A stretch of DNA of 64,000 bases, taken from the NCBI RefSeq assembly GCF_000785435.2, contig NZ_JTDB02000001.1, forward strand, positions 1,330,499 through 1,394,498, read 5' to 3'. A model generated the notes under the pieces. That model searched no databases, was not told the DNA's origin, and saw only the letters and a list, made by a program, of their open reading frames with translations. This stretch comes from Paraburkholderia sacchari. Lineage in GTDB: Bacteria > Pseudomonadota > Gammaproteobacteria > Burkholderiales > Burkholderiaceae. Position numbers and translations under genes: made by a program. Shown here one piece after another: positions 17,556-26,852 of the stretch (position 1 is the stretch's first letter; each line of letters starts with the position of its first letter).

Positions 17556-18977
17556 TTATTCCTTCCAGTTCGTTGCAGGTTCACCAAAGCCGTGCGGGTG
17601 GCGCATTCGTGCGCGGCTGCGCGCCACCATGTACGCGAGCGACACCACCGCGAGACTCGCGAGGCTCGCCATCAATTGACTGGAGAGCGCGTGGTCGAAG
17701 CCCATCGCAATCAGCACGCCCGCAATCGCCGCAGCCACGGCCCACGACAACCACGGGAACAGCCACATCTTGAGCGTGAGTCGCTCGGGCGCTTGCGCCT
17801 CCAGTCGGCGGCGCAGCACGATCTGCGAGATCGCGATCGAGAGGTAGACGAACAGCATCACCGCGCCCGAGGCGTTCACGAGATAGAGAAATACACCTTG
17901 CGGCGAGACGATGGCCGCGACGATGGCCACATAACCCACCACGCTGCTCGCGAGCACCGCGAGACGCGGCACGCGGGTGGGCGAAAGCTTGAGCATCGCG
18001 CGCGGGGCGTCGCCGCGTTCGGCGAGCCGGAACACGATGCGCGAGGAAACATAGAGCCCGGAATTGAGTGCCGAGAGCACGGCTACAAGCACAATCGCGT
18101 TCATCATGTCGGCGGCGCCGGGGATGTGCATCGTCTCGAGCGCGGCAACGAACGGCGAGTAGCCGACCTTGATCTGCGCCCACGGCACGATGCAGGCAAT
18201 CACGAACAGCGAACCCACATAGAAGGTGATGACGCGCAAGATGACCGAGCGCGTCATCGAGGCCACGTTGCGGCTGGGATCGTCGGACTCGGACGCCGCG
18301 ATCGTGGCGATTTCCGCGCCGCCCACCGCGAAGATCACCGTGGGCACGCCCGCGAAAATCGACATGGCGCCAAATGGCATGAAGCCGCGGTCTCCCGAGA
18401 GATGCGCCGCTGTCTGGTGCCACGAGCTGAAGCCGAACAGATAGCTCGCGCCCACCACGATGAAAACGATGATGGCCGCGACCTTGATCGACGCGAACCA
18501 GTACTCGAATTCACCATACGATTTGACGGACAGCAGGTTCACCGCCGTCATTACCGAGAGCAGCACGAGCCCGATCACCCAAACCGGCGCCGGAATCCAG
18601 CGCTGCAGGATGCCGGCGCCCGCCACTGCTTCGACGGCGACCACGATCACCCAAAAGTACCAGTAGAGCCAGCCGTTCGTGAAGCCGGCCCAGTCGCCCA
18701 GACCCAGCCGCGTGAACTCGGTGAACGAGCCCACGCCCGGATGCGCGAGGGCCATCTCGCCGAGCATGCGCATCACGAACAGCACGACGATGCCGGCGAG
18801 CAGATAGCTCAGGCACGCCGCTGGCCCCATGGCGCTGATGGTGGCGCTGCTGCCGACGAATAGCCCCGCGCCGATGATGCCGCCGAGCGAGATCATGGTC
18901 ACGTGCCGCTTGCGCAGCGAATGGCCGAGCTGGGTGGATTGTTCGCCGGACGGCGACGTGGATTGCAAAATTGCCAC
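17556..18977 (-). CDS. APC-family amino-acid permease (GabP/AroP-like)
   Basis: A 473-residue, 12-helix permease. The family signature MISLGGIIGAGLFVGS lies near the N-terminus, followed by the usual GEMALAHPGVGSF. A GTG start at 18977 is chosen because GAGGAG is six bases upstream; the ATG two codons earlier would abut that site. It is the first gene of a minus-strand operon with the DadA-like dehydrogenase and the binding protein, and is divergent from a MocR regulator. It probably imports the amino acid or amine that the operon degrades. Confidence 0.88.
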   Translation of the reverse strand: MAILQSTSPSGEQSTQLGHSLRKRHVTMISLGGIIGAGLFVGSSATISAMGPAACLSYLLAGIVVLFVMRMLGEMALAHPGVGSFTEFTRLGLGDWAGFTNGWLYWYFWVIVVAVEAVAGAGILQRWIPAPVWVIGLVLLSVMTAVNLLSVKSYGEFEYWFASIKVAAIIVFIVVGASYLFGFSSWHQTAAHLSGDRGFMPFGAMSIFAGVPTVIFAVGGAEIATIAASESDDPSRNVASMTRSVILRVITFYVGSLFVIACIVPWAQIKVGYSPFVAALETMHIPGAADMMNAIVLVAVLSALNSGLYVSSRIVFRLAERGDAPRAMLKLSPTRVPRLAVLASSVVGYVAIVAAIVSPQGVFLYLVNASGAVMLFVYLSIAISQIVLRRRLEAQAPERLTLKMWLFPWLSWAVAAAIAGVLIAMGFDHALSSQLMASLASLAVVSLAYMVARSRARMRHPHGFGEPATNWKE

Positions 18978-19048
18978 GAGCATCTCCTCATGTACTACAG
19001 TGCGTGTTGCACTGCATCCGTGTCCAAACAAAACTGTGGATTCATACT

Positions 19049-19090
19049 CACACAATAGTTTTTTGTGTGCAATTGAAATATCTTTGTGTG
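19049..19090. promoter_or_regulatory. TTTGTGTG repeats, candidate MocR operator
   Basis: In the 281-base spacer between the permease operon and the MocR gene, TTTGTGTG occurs at 19062-19069 and again at 19083-19090, exactly 21 bases apart. An inverted copy CACACAA lies at 19049-19055. MocR/GabR regulators bind direct repeats about two helical turns apart, so these are the best candidates for its binding site. Confidence 0.45.
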
Positions 19091-19258
19091 GAGATCAGGA
19101 ATTTCCCTGGCGCCACTCCCGCCAGTCGGTCAAAAGTCAGGAAAATCCGTTCCCACACGGAAGGATATTGGATTTAAGATGCAGCAAGGTTCTCGTAGGA
19201 CGAGCATCGGCAGCTGACAGTGGCGGGACGCCGAGTTTTGTATGGAGTTATTATTTGA

Positions 19259-20686
19259 ATGAAAGTGGACAAAAACCAGACAAAACCTGAGAGCGGCATC
19301 CATACAAAAGGGCGTCAGGCCACCTACCTCGAGGTATCGCGCAATCTCGAGGAGCAGGTCCGCAGCGGACACTACCCGCCCGGCAGCCGGCTGCCGCCGC
19401 AACGCGATCTGGCGATCGAGCTGGGCATCAACGTGTCGACTGTTTCGCGCGCCTACAAGGAGCTCCAGGCCCGCGGCCTGATCGTCGCGAGCAAGCGGCG
19501 CGGCTCGATCGTCACCGGCGGCGCGATGCCGGCCGTGCAGGCGAGTTCGCAGCGCAATGCGCAAGCCTCGGGCGAAGGCACGAACGGCGTGATCGACCTG
19601 ACGGTCAACCGCCCCGCGACTGGCGAATTTCTCACGCAGCTCGCGCGCACGATGTCCGTCATTTCGCGCGACCCGCGTTTTGCCGAAACTCAGGAGTACC
19701 AGCCGCCGCAAGGTCCCGAATGGGCGCGCGCGGCGGGCGCCAAATGGATCGCCGCGCCCGGCTTCACGCCTTCGGCCGAGAATCTCGTCGTCACGAGCGG
19801 CGCGCAGCACGGGCTCTACGCCGTCCTGAGCAGCCTGATGGGCCACGACGGCGTGATTCTCTCGGACCAACTCACCTACTACGGTCTCAAGGCGCTCGCG
19901 CCGGCGTTCCAGTTCGAACTCGTCGGCATCCCGAGCGACGCCGACGGGCTGTTGCCCGAGCATCTGGAAGACGCGTGCAAGCGCATGCGCGTCAAGGCCA
20001 TCTTTACCGTGCCGAATCTGCAGAACCCGAGCGTCGTCACGATGAGCCTCGAACGCAGGCTCGCGCTCGCGGAGATCGCGCGGCGGCATCACGTGGCCAT
20101 CATCGAAGACGACGTCTACGGGCCGCTCCTGCGCAAGCGCCTGCCGACCATCGCGAGCCTGTGCCCCGAGCTGACCTACCATATCGCGTCCACCTCGAAG
20201 GTCCTGGCGCCGGGGCTGCGCATCGGCTATCTGCTGACGCCGCCGCACGGCGCTGCGCTGGCCGCCGAAGCCGTGCGCACGACCGCGTGGATGCCCGCGC
20301 CGCTCTCGACGCTCATCGCCACGCGCTGGATCGAGGACGGGACCGCACAAGTCATTCTGGAGGCGCAGCGTGTGGAGCTTCAGGCGCGCCAGGCGCTCGC
20401 GCGCGAGCTGCTGCCGCAGGAACTGCTCAACAGCGACCCCGCGTGCATGTTCGTCTGGTTGCGCGTGCCCGAGCCTTGGCGATCTGACGATTTCGCCGCC
20501 AACGCGCAGGCGCGCGGCGTGAGCACGATGCCGGCATCGGCGTTTGCGGTCGATCGCTCGACCACCGAGCACGGCGTACGGATCAACCTCGCGTGCGCGA
20601 GTTCGCGTGAAGAACTGGCCCGCGCCTTGCAGATTCTCGCGCGCACGCTGCGCGACCGGCCACGGGCGTTATTCGGGACGATCTAG
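19259..20686 (+). CDS. MocR-family regulator (GntR HTH fused to class I aminotransferase domain)
   Basis: A 475-residue regulator. Residues 20-90 are a GntR winged helix (GSRLPPQRDLAIELGINVSTV). Residues 110-470 are a class I aminotransferase fold with the PLP-lysine region STSKVLAPGLRIGYL. Such proteins sense an amino acid, amine or vitamin B6 through the PLP domain. It is divergent from the permease/DadA operon and probably controls it. The ATG lacks a strong Shine-Dalgarno sequence. Confidence 0.9.
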   Translation: MKVDKNQTKPESGIHTKGRQATYLEVSRNLEEQVRSGHYPPGSRLPPQRDLAIELGINVSTVSRAYKELQARGLIVASKRRGSIVTGGAMPAVQASSQRNAQASGEGTNGVIDLTVNRPATGEFLTQLARTMSVISRDPRFAETQEYQPPQGPEWARAAGAKWIAAPGFTPSAENLVVTSGAQHGLYAVLSSLMGHDGVILSDQLTYYGLKALAPAFQFELVGIPSDADGLLPEHLEDACKRMRVKAIFTVPNLQNPSVVTMSLERRLALAEIARRHHVAIIEDDVYGPLLRKRLPTIASLCPELTYHIASTSKVLAPGLRIGYLLTPPHGAALAAEAVRTTAWMPAPLSTLIATRWIEDGTAQVILEAQRVELQARQALARELLPQELLNSDPACMFVWLRVPEPWRSDDFAANAQARGVSTMPASAFAVDRSTTEHGVRINLACASSREELARALQILARTLRDRPRALFGTI

Positions 20687-20723
20687 GATCTGCGACGGAT
20701 GTGCCGCGCGGGACGGCCGCGCT

Positions 20724-22169
20724 TCACGACGCGTGAGCACCCACCCGCTCGATGAACCGCCACAGCGCGTCGTCGAGCGAATACGGCGCGTTGAAGCGGA
20801 ACCAGGCGCTGGCCGCGTCGTCGGCGCGGAAATAGGAGCCTGGCGCGAGCCAGATGCCGTCGGCCAGCGCCGCCGTGGCGATCGCGCCGGCGCGCGCGGC
20901 CTCCACCGGCAGGCGCACCCACATGAACAGCCCCGCGCGCGGCCGGCAGAACGGTTCCAGACCCAGCGCGTCGAGCCGGTCCTCCAGCGTCGCATGCGCG
21001 GCCTTCAGGCGCTCGTTCACGATCTCGACATGGTGCGCATAACGCCCTTCGACCAGCACCTTGTCGACGATGCGCTCGATCGTCTCCGATGAAGTGAGCC
21101 CCACCGCCATCTTCGCGCGCGCCAGCTCGCGCAGGACGTCGCGCTCGGCGACCACGTAGCCGCAGCGCAGCGAAGGCGTCACCGTTTTCGAAAAGCCGCC
21201 CACATAGACCACGCGGCGCAGCCCTTCCATCGCGGCCAGCAGCGGCGCGCCTGGCGGCGCGAGCTCGCGGCTCACGTCGTCTTCCACCACCCAGATGCGT
21301 TCGCGCTCGGCGATCTGCAGCAAGCGGAATGCATTCGCCATTGAGTACGTTGCACCGGTAGGATTTTGCAGCGTCGTGTTCACGAAAATGGCCTTGGGCC
21401 GATGCGCCGTCACCTGCTGCTCCAGCACTTCGAGATCGATCCCGGCCGGTGTGCGCGGCACGCCATGCACCGTGAGCCCGGCGAGCTTGAGGATCTGCAA
21501 TAAGTTGCAGTAGCCCGGATCCTCCACCAGCACCGTGTCGCCCGCACGCAGCAAAGTGCGCACGATCAGATCGAGCCCCTGGGTCGCGCCCTGCGTAAGC
21601 AACACGTTGCCGACCTCCACCGGCAGGCCCTGGCGGTCCAGTTGCGCGGCAATGCGCTCGCGCAGCGGCGCGAAGCCGTAGGGGTGCCCGTAATCGCCCA
21701 GCCGCACCGCCGGCACTCGACTCGTCGCGCGCAGCGCGTGGTGCAGCCCCGTCTCGTTGATCCACTCGCTCGGCATCCAGCCGCAGCCCGCCTTGATCGG
21801 CACGGAATGGTCGGCGAACACATCCGAGAGCAGCCAGTTGGCCGTGAGCGTGGGCGGCTGCCACGCCGCCGCGCTCGGGCGCGGCGCGGCCTCGCGCTGC
21901 GCCACGCGGTAGCCCGAGCCGCGCCGCGCCACCACGAGCCCCATCGAGACGAGCCGGTTGTACGCCTCGGTCACTGTATAGGTGGAAAGCGCATGCGATT
22001 GCGCCAGTTGCCGCACCGAAGGCAGCAGCGCGCCCGAGCGCAGTGCATTCGCTTCGATCGCGTGAGCAAAACCGTTCACGATCTGCTCGACGAGCGTGGT
22101 GGGAGCGGCGCGGCCGCGTTGCAGTTCGAGTTCGATCATCGGGAAAGTGGGTGATGCAGGTTCATGCAT
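20724..22169 (-). CDS. MocR-family regulator, second copy, divergent from an omega-aminotransferase
   Basis: A 481-residue protein of the same architecture as its neighbour: winged helix at about 12-80 (SGALLPSVRQLAQSHALSTY) and aminotransferase domain at about 110-470, including VGGFSKTVTPSLRCGYV with the PLP lysine. The start is uncertain: ATG 22169 and ATG 22139 (MIELELQRG) both lack a clear ribosome site. It converges with the other MocR gene (37-base gap) and diverges from the aminotransferase gene at 22346, its likely target. Confidence 0.87.
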   Translation of the reverse strand: MHEPASPTFPMIELELQRGRAAPTTLVEQIVNGFAHAIEANALRSGALLPSVRQLAQSHALSTYTVTEAYNRLVSMGLVVARRGSGYRVAQREAAPRPSAAAWQPPTLTANWLLSDVFADHSVPIKAGCGWMPSEWINETGLHHALRATSRVPAVRLGDYGHPYGFAPLRERIAAQLDRQGLPVEVGNVLLTQGATQGLDLIVRTLLRAGDTVLVEDPGYCNLLQILKLAGLTVHGVPRTPAGIDLEVLEQQVTAHRPKAIFVNTTLQNPTGATYSMANAFRLLQIAERERIWVVEDDVSRELAPPGAPLLAAMEGLRRVVYVGGFSKTVTPSLRCGYVVAERDVLRELARAKMAVGLTSSETIERIVDKVLVEGRYAHHVEIVNERLKAAHATLEDRLDALGLEPFCRPRAGLFMWVRLPVEAARAGAIATAALADGIWLAPGSYFRADDAASAWFRFNAPYSLDDALWRFIERVGAHAS

Positions 22170-22177
22170 GCCGACCA

Positions 22178-22274
22178 ATACAGTTGCAGCAAATTGTCCA
22201 GCACGGTTATCAGCGCAGTATAGAGACTGTATATGCCGTCGTCCAAATCCGGAGGCTAGAGTGAGTGAAATCAC
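22178..22274. promoter_or_regulatory. Divergent control region with ATACAGT/ACTGTAT repeats
   Basis: ATACAGT at 22178-22184 has its inverted copy ACTGTAT at 22226-22232, with a related CAGTATAG half at 22216-22223. These are candidate MocR binding sites. Separately, 22261-22274 reads GTGA-N6-TCAC, the core of a CRP-like palindrome, though with imperfect flanks. All lie between the MocR and aminotransferase starts. Confidence 0.35.
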
Positions 22275-22345
22275 AACCGCAACCCTGTTGCATGCAACCG
22301 GAGCATGCGCTCACGCGCCAAACCCGGTCGACACTGGAGGAAACA

Positions 22346-23674
22346 ATGACTTCGCGCCCCGTCATCGACGACCTGTCGTCGTTCTGGATGCCGTTCACCG
22401 CCAACCGCCAGTACAAGGCCGCGCCGCGCCTGCTCGAATCGGCCAGGGGCATGTACTACCGCACGAGCGACGGCCGTGAAGTGCTCGACGGCAGCGCAGG
22501 TCTGTGGTGCGTGAACGCCGGCCATGCGCGCGAGGAAATCGTCGCCGCCATCGCCCAGCAAGCCGGCACGCTCGACTACGCGCCCACCTTCCAGATGGGC
22601 CATCCGCTCGCCTTCGAAGCCGCGCGCCGCATCGCCGACATCATGCCCGCCGGGCTCGACCGCATCTTCTTCACGAACTCGGGTTCGGAGTCCGTCGACA
22701 CGGCGCTCAAGATCGCCCTCGCCTACCACCGCTCGCGCGGCGAAGGCCAGCGCACCAAGCTGATCGGCCGCGAGCGCGGCTATCACGGCGTGGGCTTCGG
22801 CGGCATTTCGGTGGGCGGCATCGGCGGCAACCGCAAGACCTGGTCGGGCCAGTTGCTGCCCGCCGTCGATCATCTACCGCACACGCACGACCTCGAACAC
22901 AACGCGTTCTCGAAAGGCCAGCCCGCATGGGGCGCCCACCTCGCCGACGACCTCGAACGCATCGTCGCGCTGCACGACGCGTCGACCATCGCGGCCGTCA
23001 TCGTGGAGCCGGTGGCGGGTTCGACCGGCGTGCTGATCCCGCCGCAAGGCTATCTGCAACGCCTGCGAGACATCTGCACGAAGCACGGCATCGTGCTGAT
23101 CTTCGACGAGGTGATCACGGCATTCGGCCGCCTCGGCAAGGCCACGGCGAGCGAATATTTCGGCGTGACGCCCGACATCATCACGATGGCCAAGGCGATC
23201 AACAACGCGGCCGTGCCGATGGGCGGCGTCGCCGTTAGCCGCACGATCCACGACACGGTGGTGAACAGCGGCGCGCCGGGCGCCATCGAACTGTTCCACG
23301 GCTACACCTATTCGGCGCACCCGCTCGCTGCCGCAGCGCTGATCGCGACGCAAGACCTCTACCGCCGCGAGGGGCTCTTCGAACGCGCGCACAGCCTCGC
23401 GCCGAAGTTCGAAGCGGCAGCCCACGCGCTGCGCGATGCGAAGCATGTGAAGGACATCCGCAATCTCGGCCTCGTCGCGGGCATCGAGCTCGATTCGCGC
23501 GACGGCGCGCCGGGCGCGCGGGCCTATGAAGTGTTCGTGAAGTGCTTCGAGGCGGGCGTGCTGATCCGCTTCACGGGCGATATTCTCGCGTTCTCGCCGC
23601 CGCTCATCGTCACCGAGGAAGAGATCGAGCGTCTCTTCGGCACGGTGCGCGAGGTGCTGGCGAACGTCCAGTAA
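22346..23674 (+). CDS. Omega-amino acid (beta-alanine):pyruvate aminotransferase
   Basis: A 442-residue class III PLP aminotransferase. Features are SGSESVDTALKIA in the cofactor phosphate region, IFDEVITAFGRLG with the PLP-stacking aspartate, and Lys283 in MAKAINNAAVPMG. The N-terminus SSFWMPFTANRQYK is typical of beta-alanine:pyruvate enzymes. It moves the terminal amino group of beta-alanine, GABA or related amines to pyruvate. The start follows GGAGGAAACA. Usual operon partners (methylmalonate-semialdehyde dehydrogenase) are absent; a terminator follows immediately. Confidence 0.88.
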   Translation: MTSRPVIDDLSSFWMPFTANRQYKAAPRLLESARGMYYRTSDGREVLDGSAGLWCVNAGHAREEIVAAIAQQAGTLDYAPTFQMGHPLAFEAARRIADIMPAGLDRIFFTNSGSESVDTALKIALAYHRSRGEGQRTKLIGRERGYHGVGFGGISVGGIGGNRKTWSGQLLPAVDHLPHTHDLEHNAFSKGQPAWGAHLADDLERIVALHDASTIAAVIVEPVAGSTGVLIPPQGYLQRLRDICTKHGIVLIFDEVITAFGRLGKATASEYFGVTPDIITMAKAINNAAVPMGGVAVSRTIHDTVVNSGAPGAIELFHGYTYSAHPLAAAALIATQDLYRREGLFERAHSLAPKFEAAAHALRDAKHVKDIRNLGLVAGIELDSRDGAPGARAYEVFVKCFEAGVLIRFTGDILAFSPPLIVTEEEIERLFGTVREVLANVQ

Positions 23675-23714
23675 CGAAGGCAATTCGCGCGCGCAAACTG
23701 TGCGCGCAGCCAGG

Positions 23715-23749
23715 CGGCCCGGAGCTAAACGCTCGCGGGCCGTTTTTTT
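23715..23749 (+). terminator. Intrinsic terminator after the aminotransferase gene
   Basis: CGGCCCG at 23715-23721 pairs with CGGGCCG at 23736-23742, extended by GAGC/GCTC around a TAAAC loop, and is followed by seven Ts (23743-23749). It lies 40 bases after the aminotransferase stop. Confidence 0.85.
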
Positions 23750-23868
23750 CGCCCGACGCTTTCAGTTTGCTTTTCTATGCACACTCGCACGCGCACGGCG
23801 CGCGGCATCGGCGTATCGTTGGTTTATCGACACTGCCATGCCGCTCGCAGGCGGCCGGAGGAAGAGCA

Positions 23869-24117
23869 ATGAAGACACCGATCCGTATGGGCGCGCATAT
23901 CGAAGGCGTCCACTGGGTAGCGGAATATCTCGCATCGACGCATGAAATCCGTGTGTTCCGCGATGGCCGCCAAGTCGACACGTTCGCGGCTCCGGCCGCG
24001 CTGCTAGGCGAAGAAGACGATGCGGGATCGGCCAGCGACGAAGCGAGCCGCGCCGAAGACGCCGCCGTGCTCGCGGTGCTGCGGCGCTACGTGGCCGAAC
24101 TCAATGCCGAGGAGTGA
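23869..24117 (+). CDS. Small acidic protein of unknown function
   Basis: An 82-residue cytosolic protein behind a good GGAGGAAG site. The first half looks like a small beta structure (HWVAEYLASTHEIRVFRDG); the second half is strongly acidic and helical (GEEDDAGSASDEASRAEDA). No domain is recognised. It is monocistronic and convergent with the pca operon. Confidence 0.65.
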   Translation: MKTPIRMGAHIEGVHWVAEYLASTHEIRVFRDGRQVDTFAAPAALLGEEDDAGSASDEASRAEDAAVLAVLRRYVAELNAEE

Positions 24118-24123
24118 AAGACG

Positions 24124-24152
24124 AAAACGTGGCGCGCGTGCTGCGCGCCACG
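24124..24152 (-). terminator. Terminator of the pca operon
   Basis: CGTGGCGCGC (24128-24137) pairs perfectly with GCGCGCCACG (24143-24152) around a five-base loop. On the minus strand the stem is followed by TTTT. It lies just past the pcaC stop. Confidence 0.7.
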
Positions 24153-24162
24153 CAATGCAGGA

Positions 24163-24582
24163 TCAGTCCTGCGCGCTGCCAGAGGGCGCGCCACCAGAGG
24201 GCGCGCCGTCCTGCTCGCGGAAGATGCGATCGGCAAGATGGAACGCCGAATTGGCGGCAGGCACGCCGCAGTAAATGGCGGTCTGCAGCAAGACCTCCTT
24301 GATCTCGTCGCGCGTCACGCCATTGTTCTTCGCGGCACGCAGATGGAGCGCCAGCTCCTCGCCGCGATTGAGGGCCACCATCATGGCGATCGTGAGCAGG
24401 CTGCGCGTATGGCGCGGCAGGCCCTCGCGCGTCCAGATCTCGCCCCACGCGTAGCGCGTGATGAGCTTCTGGAACTCCTCTGTCACTTCATTGCGATTGG
24501 CGATGGAACGGTCGACGTGCGCGTCGCCCAGCACCGCGCGACGCACCTTCATCCCCGCTTCGTAGCGCTCGTCTTCGTTCAT
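24163..24582 (-). CDS. pcaC: 4-carboxymuconolactone decarboxylase
   Basis: A 139-residue AhpD/CMD-family enzyme that decarboxylates 4-carboxymuconolactone to beta-ketoadipate enol-lactone in protocatechuate catabolism. Typical blocks are RYEAGMKVRRAVLGDAHVD, RHTRSLLTIAMMVALNRG and EIKEVLLQTAIYCGVPAAN. It ends with a short Ser/Gly/Ala tail (GAPSGGAPSGS). The start overlaps the pcaD stop (ATGA). It is last in the operon, before a terminator hairpin. Confidence 0.93.
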   Translation of the reverse strand: MNEDERYEAGMKVRRAVLGDAHVDRSIANRNEVTEEFQKLITRYAWGEIWTREGLPRHTRSLLTIAMMVALNRGEELALHLRAAKNNGVTRDEIKEVLLQTAIYCGVPAANSAFHLADRIFREQDGAPSGGAPSGSAQD

Positions 24583-25370
24583 TTCGACTCCAGCAGGAAG
24601 CCCAGCACAGTCTGGTTGAATTCGTCCGCCAGCTCGACGTTCGAAATGTGCGACGCGTTCAGTTCGACGTAGCGCGCGCCCGGCACCGACTCCGCGAGCT
24701 CGCGGCCTTGCGCGGGCGTGGCAGCCACGTCGTGAGTGCCCGAGATCACGAGCGTCGGCGCCTTGATCGACGCGGCCTCGCCACGCAGGTCGGCGGCGTT
24801 GATCGCTTCGCAGTTCGAAGCATAGCCATCGGCATCGGTATGAACGAACACGTCGCGAGCCTGGTCGATCACGAGCGGATTGCGCGCCATGAATTCGGCC
24901 GTGTACCAGCGCGGCAACACGGCGTCGGCGAGCGCGCGCATGCCTTCATTGCGTGCCTTCGCCGCGCGCGGCAGCCACACTTCGGGCGTGCCGATCTTCG
25001 CCGCTGTGTTGCACAGTGCGAGGCGATTGATGCGATTGCCAAAGCGCGCGCCGAGACCCACGCCCGTGAGGCCGCCCATCGAAACGCCGGCAAAATGCGC
25101 GCGTTCGATGCCGAGGTGGTCGAGCAGGCCGATCACGTCGCCGGTCAACTGCTCGATGGTGTACGGGCCCGCCGGCGCCGCCGAATGCCCGTGGCCGCGC
25201 GTGTCGTAGCGCAGCACGCGAAAATGCTTCGAGAATGCAGCAAGCTGGGGCGTCCACATCGACACGTCGCTGCCGAGCGAATTCGACAAAACGAGCCACG
25301 GCGCGGTGGTGTTCCACGCACCGTCGATGCGGTAGAACAACTGGGTGTCGTTGACGGCTGCATGAGGCAT
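24579..25370 (-). CDS. pcaD: 3-oxoadipate enol-lactonase
   Basis: A 263-residue alpha/beta hydrolase that opens beta-ketoadipate enol-lactone. The nucleophile elbow is GVSMGG, with catalytic Asp in SGTHDVA and His in NASHISN. The start at 25370 follows AGGAG; the frame is open well upstream but that part overlaps pcaB and is not hydrolase-like. It lies four bases downstream of pcaB and overlaps pcaC by four bases. Confidence 0.93.
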   Translation of the reverse strand: MPHAAVNDTQLFYRIDGAWNTTAPWLVLSNSLGSDVSMWTPQLAAFSKHFRVLRYDTRGHGHSAAPAGPYTIEQLTGDVIGLLDHLGIERAHFAGVSMGGLTGVGLGARFGNRINRLALCNTAAKIGTPEVWLPRAAKARNEGMRALADAVLPRWYTAEFMARNPLVIDQARDVFVHTDADGYASNCEAINAADLRGEAASIKAPTLVISGTHDVAATPAQGRELAESVPGARYVELNASHISNVELADEFNQTVLGFLLESK

Positions 25371-25374
25371 GCGT

Positions 25375-26754
25375 TTACTCCTGATGATTCTGCGATGGTG
25401 AATGGGAAACGCGATGCGCGTACGACGCGAGCACCGCGTCGACAAAGGCATGCGCCTGCCCCACATAATTGGCCGGATCGAGCAGCGCTCGCAGGCGCGC
25501 TTCGTCCAGATGTCGGGTGACGGCGGGATCGGCCGCGAGCACGTCATAAAGCGTGCGCCCGGTTTGCACCGCCGTTTTAGATGCGTGCTCAACTAGATGA
25601 TGCGCATCGAGCCGGCCAATGTGGTCGCCGAGCGCGAGCATCACCGCCTCGCCAAGGATCAGGCCGTGCGTGACGCTCAGGTTGGCGGCGAGGCGTTCGG
25701 GCCGCACTTCCAGGCCGCCTGCGATCTGCTCGATCTGCGCAAGCGCACCGCCCGCGAGACGCGCAAGATCCGGCAGTGCATCCCACTCGGCCTGCCAGCC
25801 GCCGAGCGCGCGTTCGTGCTCCTGCACCATGCCCGCAAAAACCGTCGCGACAAGTCCCGGCGCGCGCGCGGCAGCCGTAAGGACTGCCGCACAACCCACC
25901 GGATTGCGCTTGTGCGGCATGGTCGAAGAACCGCCCTTGCCCGCCGCCGCGGGCTCGCCCAGTTCGCCGACCTCGGTTTGCATCTGCAGCGAGATATCGC
26001 GTGCGATTTTGCCGAGCGTGCCGATCAGCATGCCGAAGAAGGACGCGGCCTCGGCAATGCGGTCGCGTTGCGTATGCCAGGGCAGCGCGGGCGCGGCAAG
26101 CCCGAGCTCCCTCGCGAGCTCCGCGCTCACCTGCGGCGCCGCTTCGCGCAGGCTCGCGAGCGTGCCCGCAGCGCCGCCGAACTGCAGCACGAGCGCGCGT
26201 TCGCGCAACGCTGCCAGGCGCTCGCCGTGACGCAGCATGGCATCGAGCCATTGCGCGAACTTCAGGCCGAGCGTTATCGGCAGCGCTTGCTGAAGCCAGG
26301 TGCGCCCCACTGCGGGCGTTGCGCGATGCACCCGCGCGAGGTCGGCGAGCTTCGCGCAGGTCGCGTCGATGCCGGTCTCGATCAGTGCGAGTGCATCGCG
26401 CAATTGCAGCACGGTCGCCGTATCGATGACGTCCTGGCTCGTCGCGCCCCAATGCACGTATTTGGCAGCTTCGGGATCGGCGGCCTTCACGCGCGCGGTC
26501 AGTTGCTTGACGAGCGGAATTGCCAGATTGCCGCCCATCGCGGCATCGCGCGCCAGCGCATCGGCATCGAGCTGGCTCGCTTCGCACGCCGCGACAATTG
26601 CCGCAATGGCCGTACGCGGAATCACGCCATGCGCGGCCGATGCGCGCGCCAGCGCCGCCTCCACGTCGAGCATGCGCTGCAGCGTAGCGGCGGGAGACCA
26701 CACGGCGTTCATCGGCTCGGTGCCGCAGATCAGGCTCGTCAGACGTTCAATCAT
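25375..26754 (-). CDS. pcaB: 3-carboxy-cis,cis-muconate cycloisomerase
   Basis: A 459-residue fumarase/aspartase-superfamily enzyme that lactonises 3-carboxy-cis,cis-muconate. The superfamily signature GSSTMPHKRNP is present, with HWGATSQDVIDTA upstream. The start at 26754 gives the usual N-terminus (MIERLTSLICGTEPMN). It is second in the pca order here, 117 bases after pcaJ, followed directly by pcaD. Confidence 0.93.
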   Translation of the reverse strand: MIERLTSLICGTEPMNAVWSPAATLQRMLDVEAALARASAAHGVIPRTAIAAIVAACEASQLDADALARDAAMGGNLAIPLVKQLTARVKAADPEAAKYVHWGATSQDVIDTATVLQLRDALALIETGIDATCAKLADLARVHRATPAVGRTWLQQALPITLGLKFAQWLDAMLRHGERLAALRERALVLQFGGAAGTLASLREAAPQVSAELARELGLAAPALPWHTQRDRIAEAASFFGMLIGTLGKIARDISLQMQTEVGELGEPAAAGKGGSSTMPHKRNPVGCAAVLTAAARAPGLVATVFAGMVQEHERALGGWQAEWDALPDLARLAGGALAQIEQIAGGLEVRPERLAANLSVTHGLILGEAVMLALGDHIGRLDAHHLVEHASKTAVQTGRTLYDVLAADPAVTRHLDEARLRALLDPANYVGQAHAFVDAVLASYAHRVSHSPSQNHQE

Positions 26755-26852
26755 GGACCGGAATGAATCGAATAGGGATGCGCGCAAACACAGATGGCGC
26801 GACGCCCGGCCACTGTGCAGCCGGGGATCGCGCCACGCGGGGCTTCATGCAA

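Noticed and set aside
16321..18977. Reading the permease/DadA operon as a canonical alanine (dadAX) operon
   Set aside because: There is no alanine racemase gene, and the oxidase is a distant DAO-family member; the substrate remains open.
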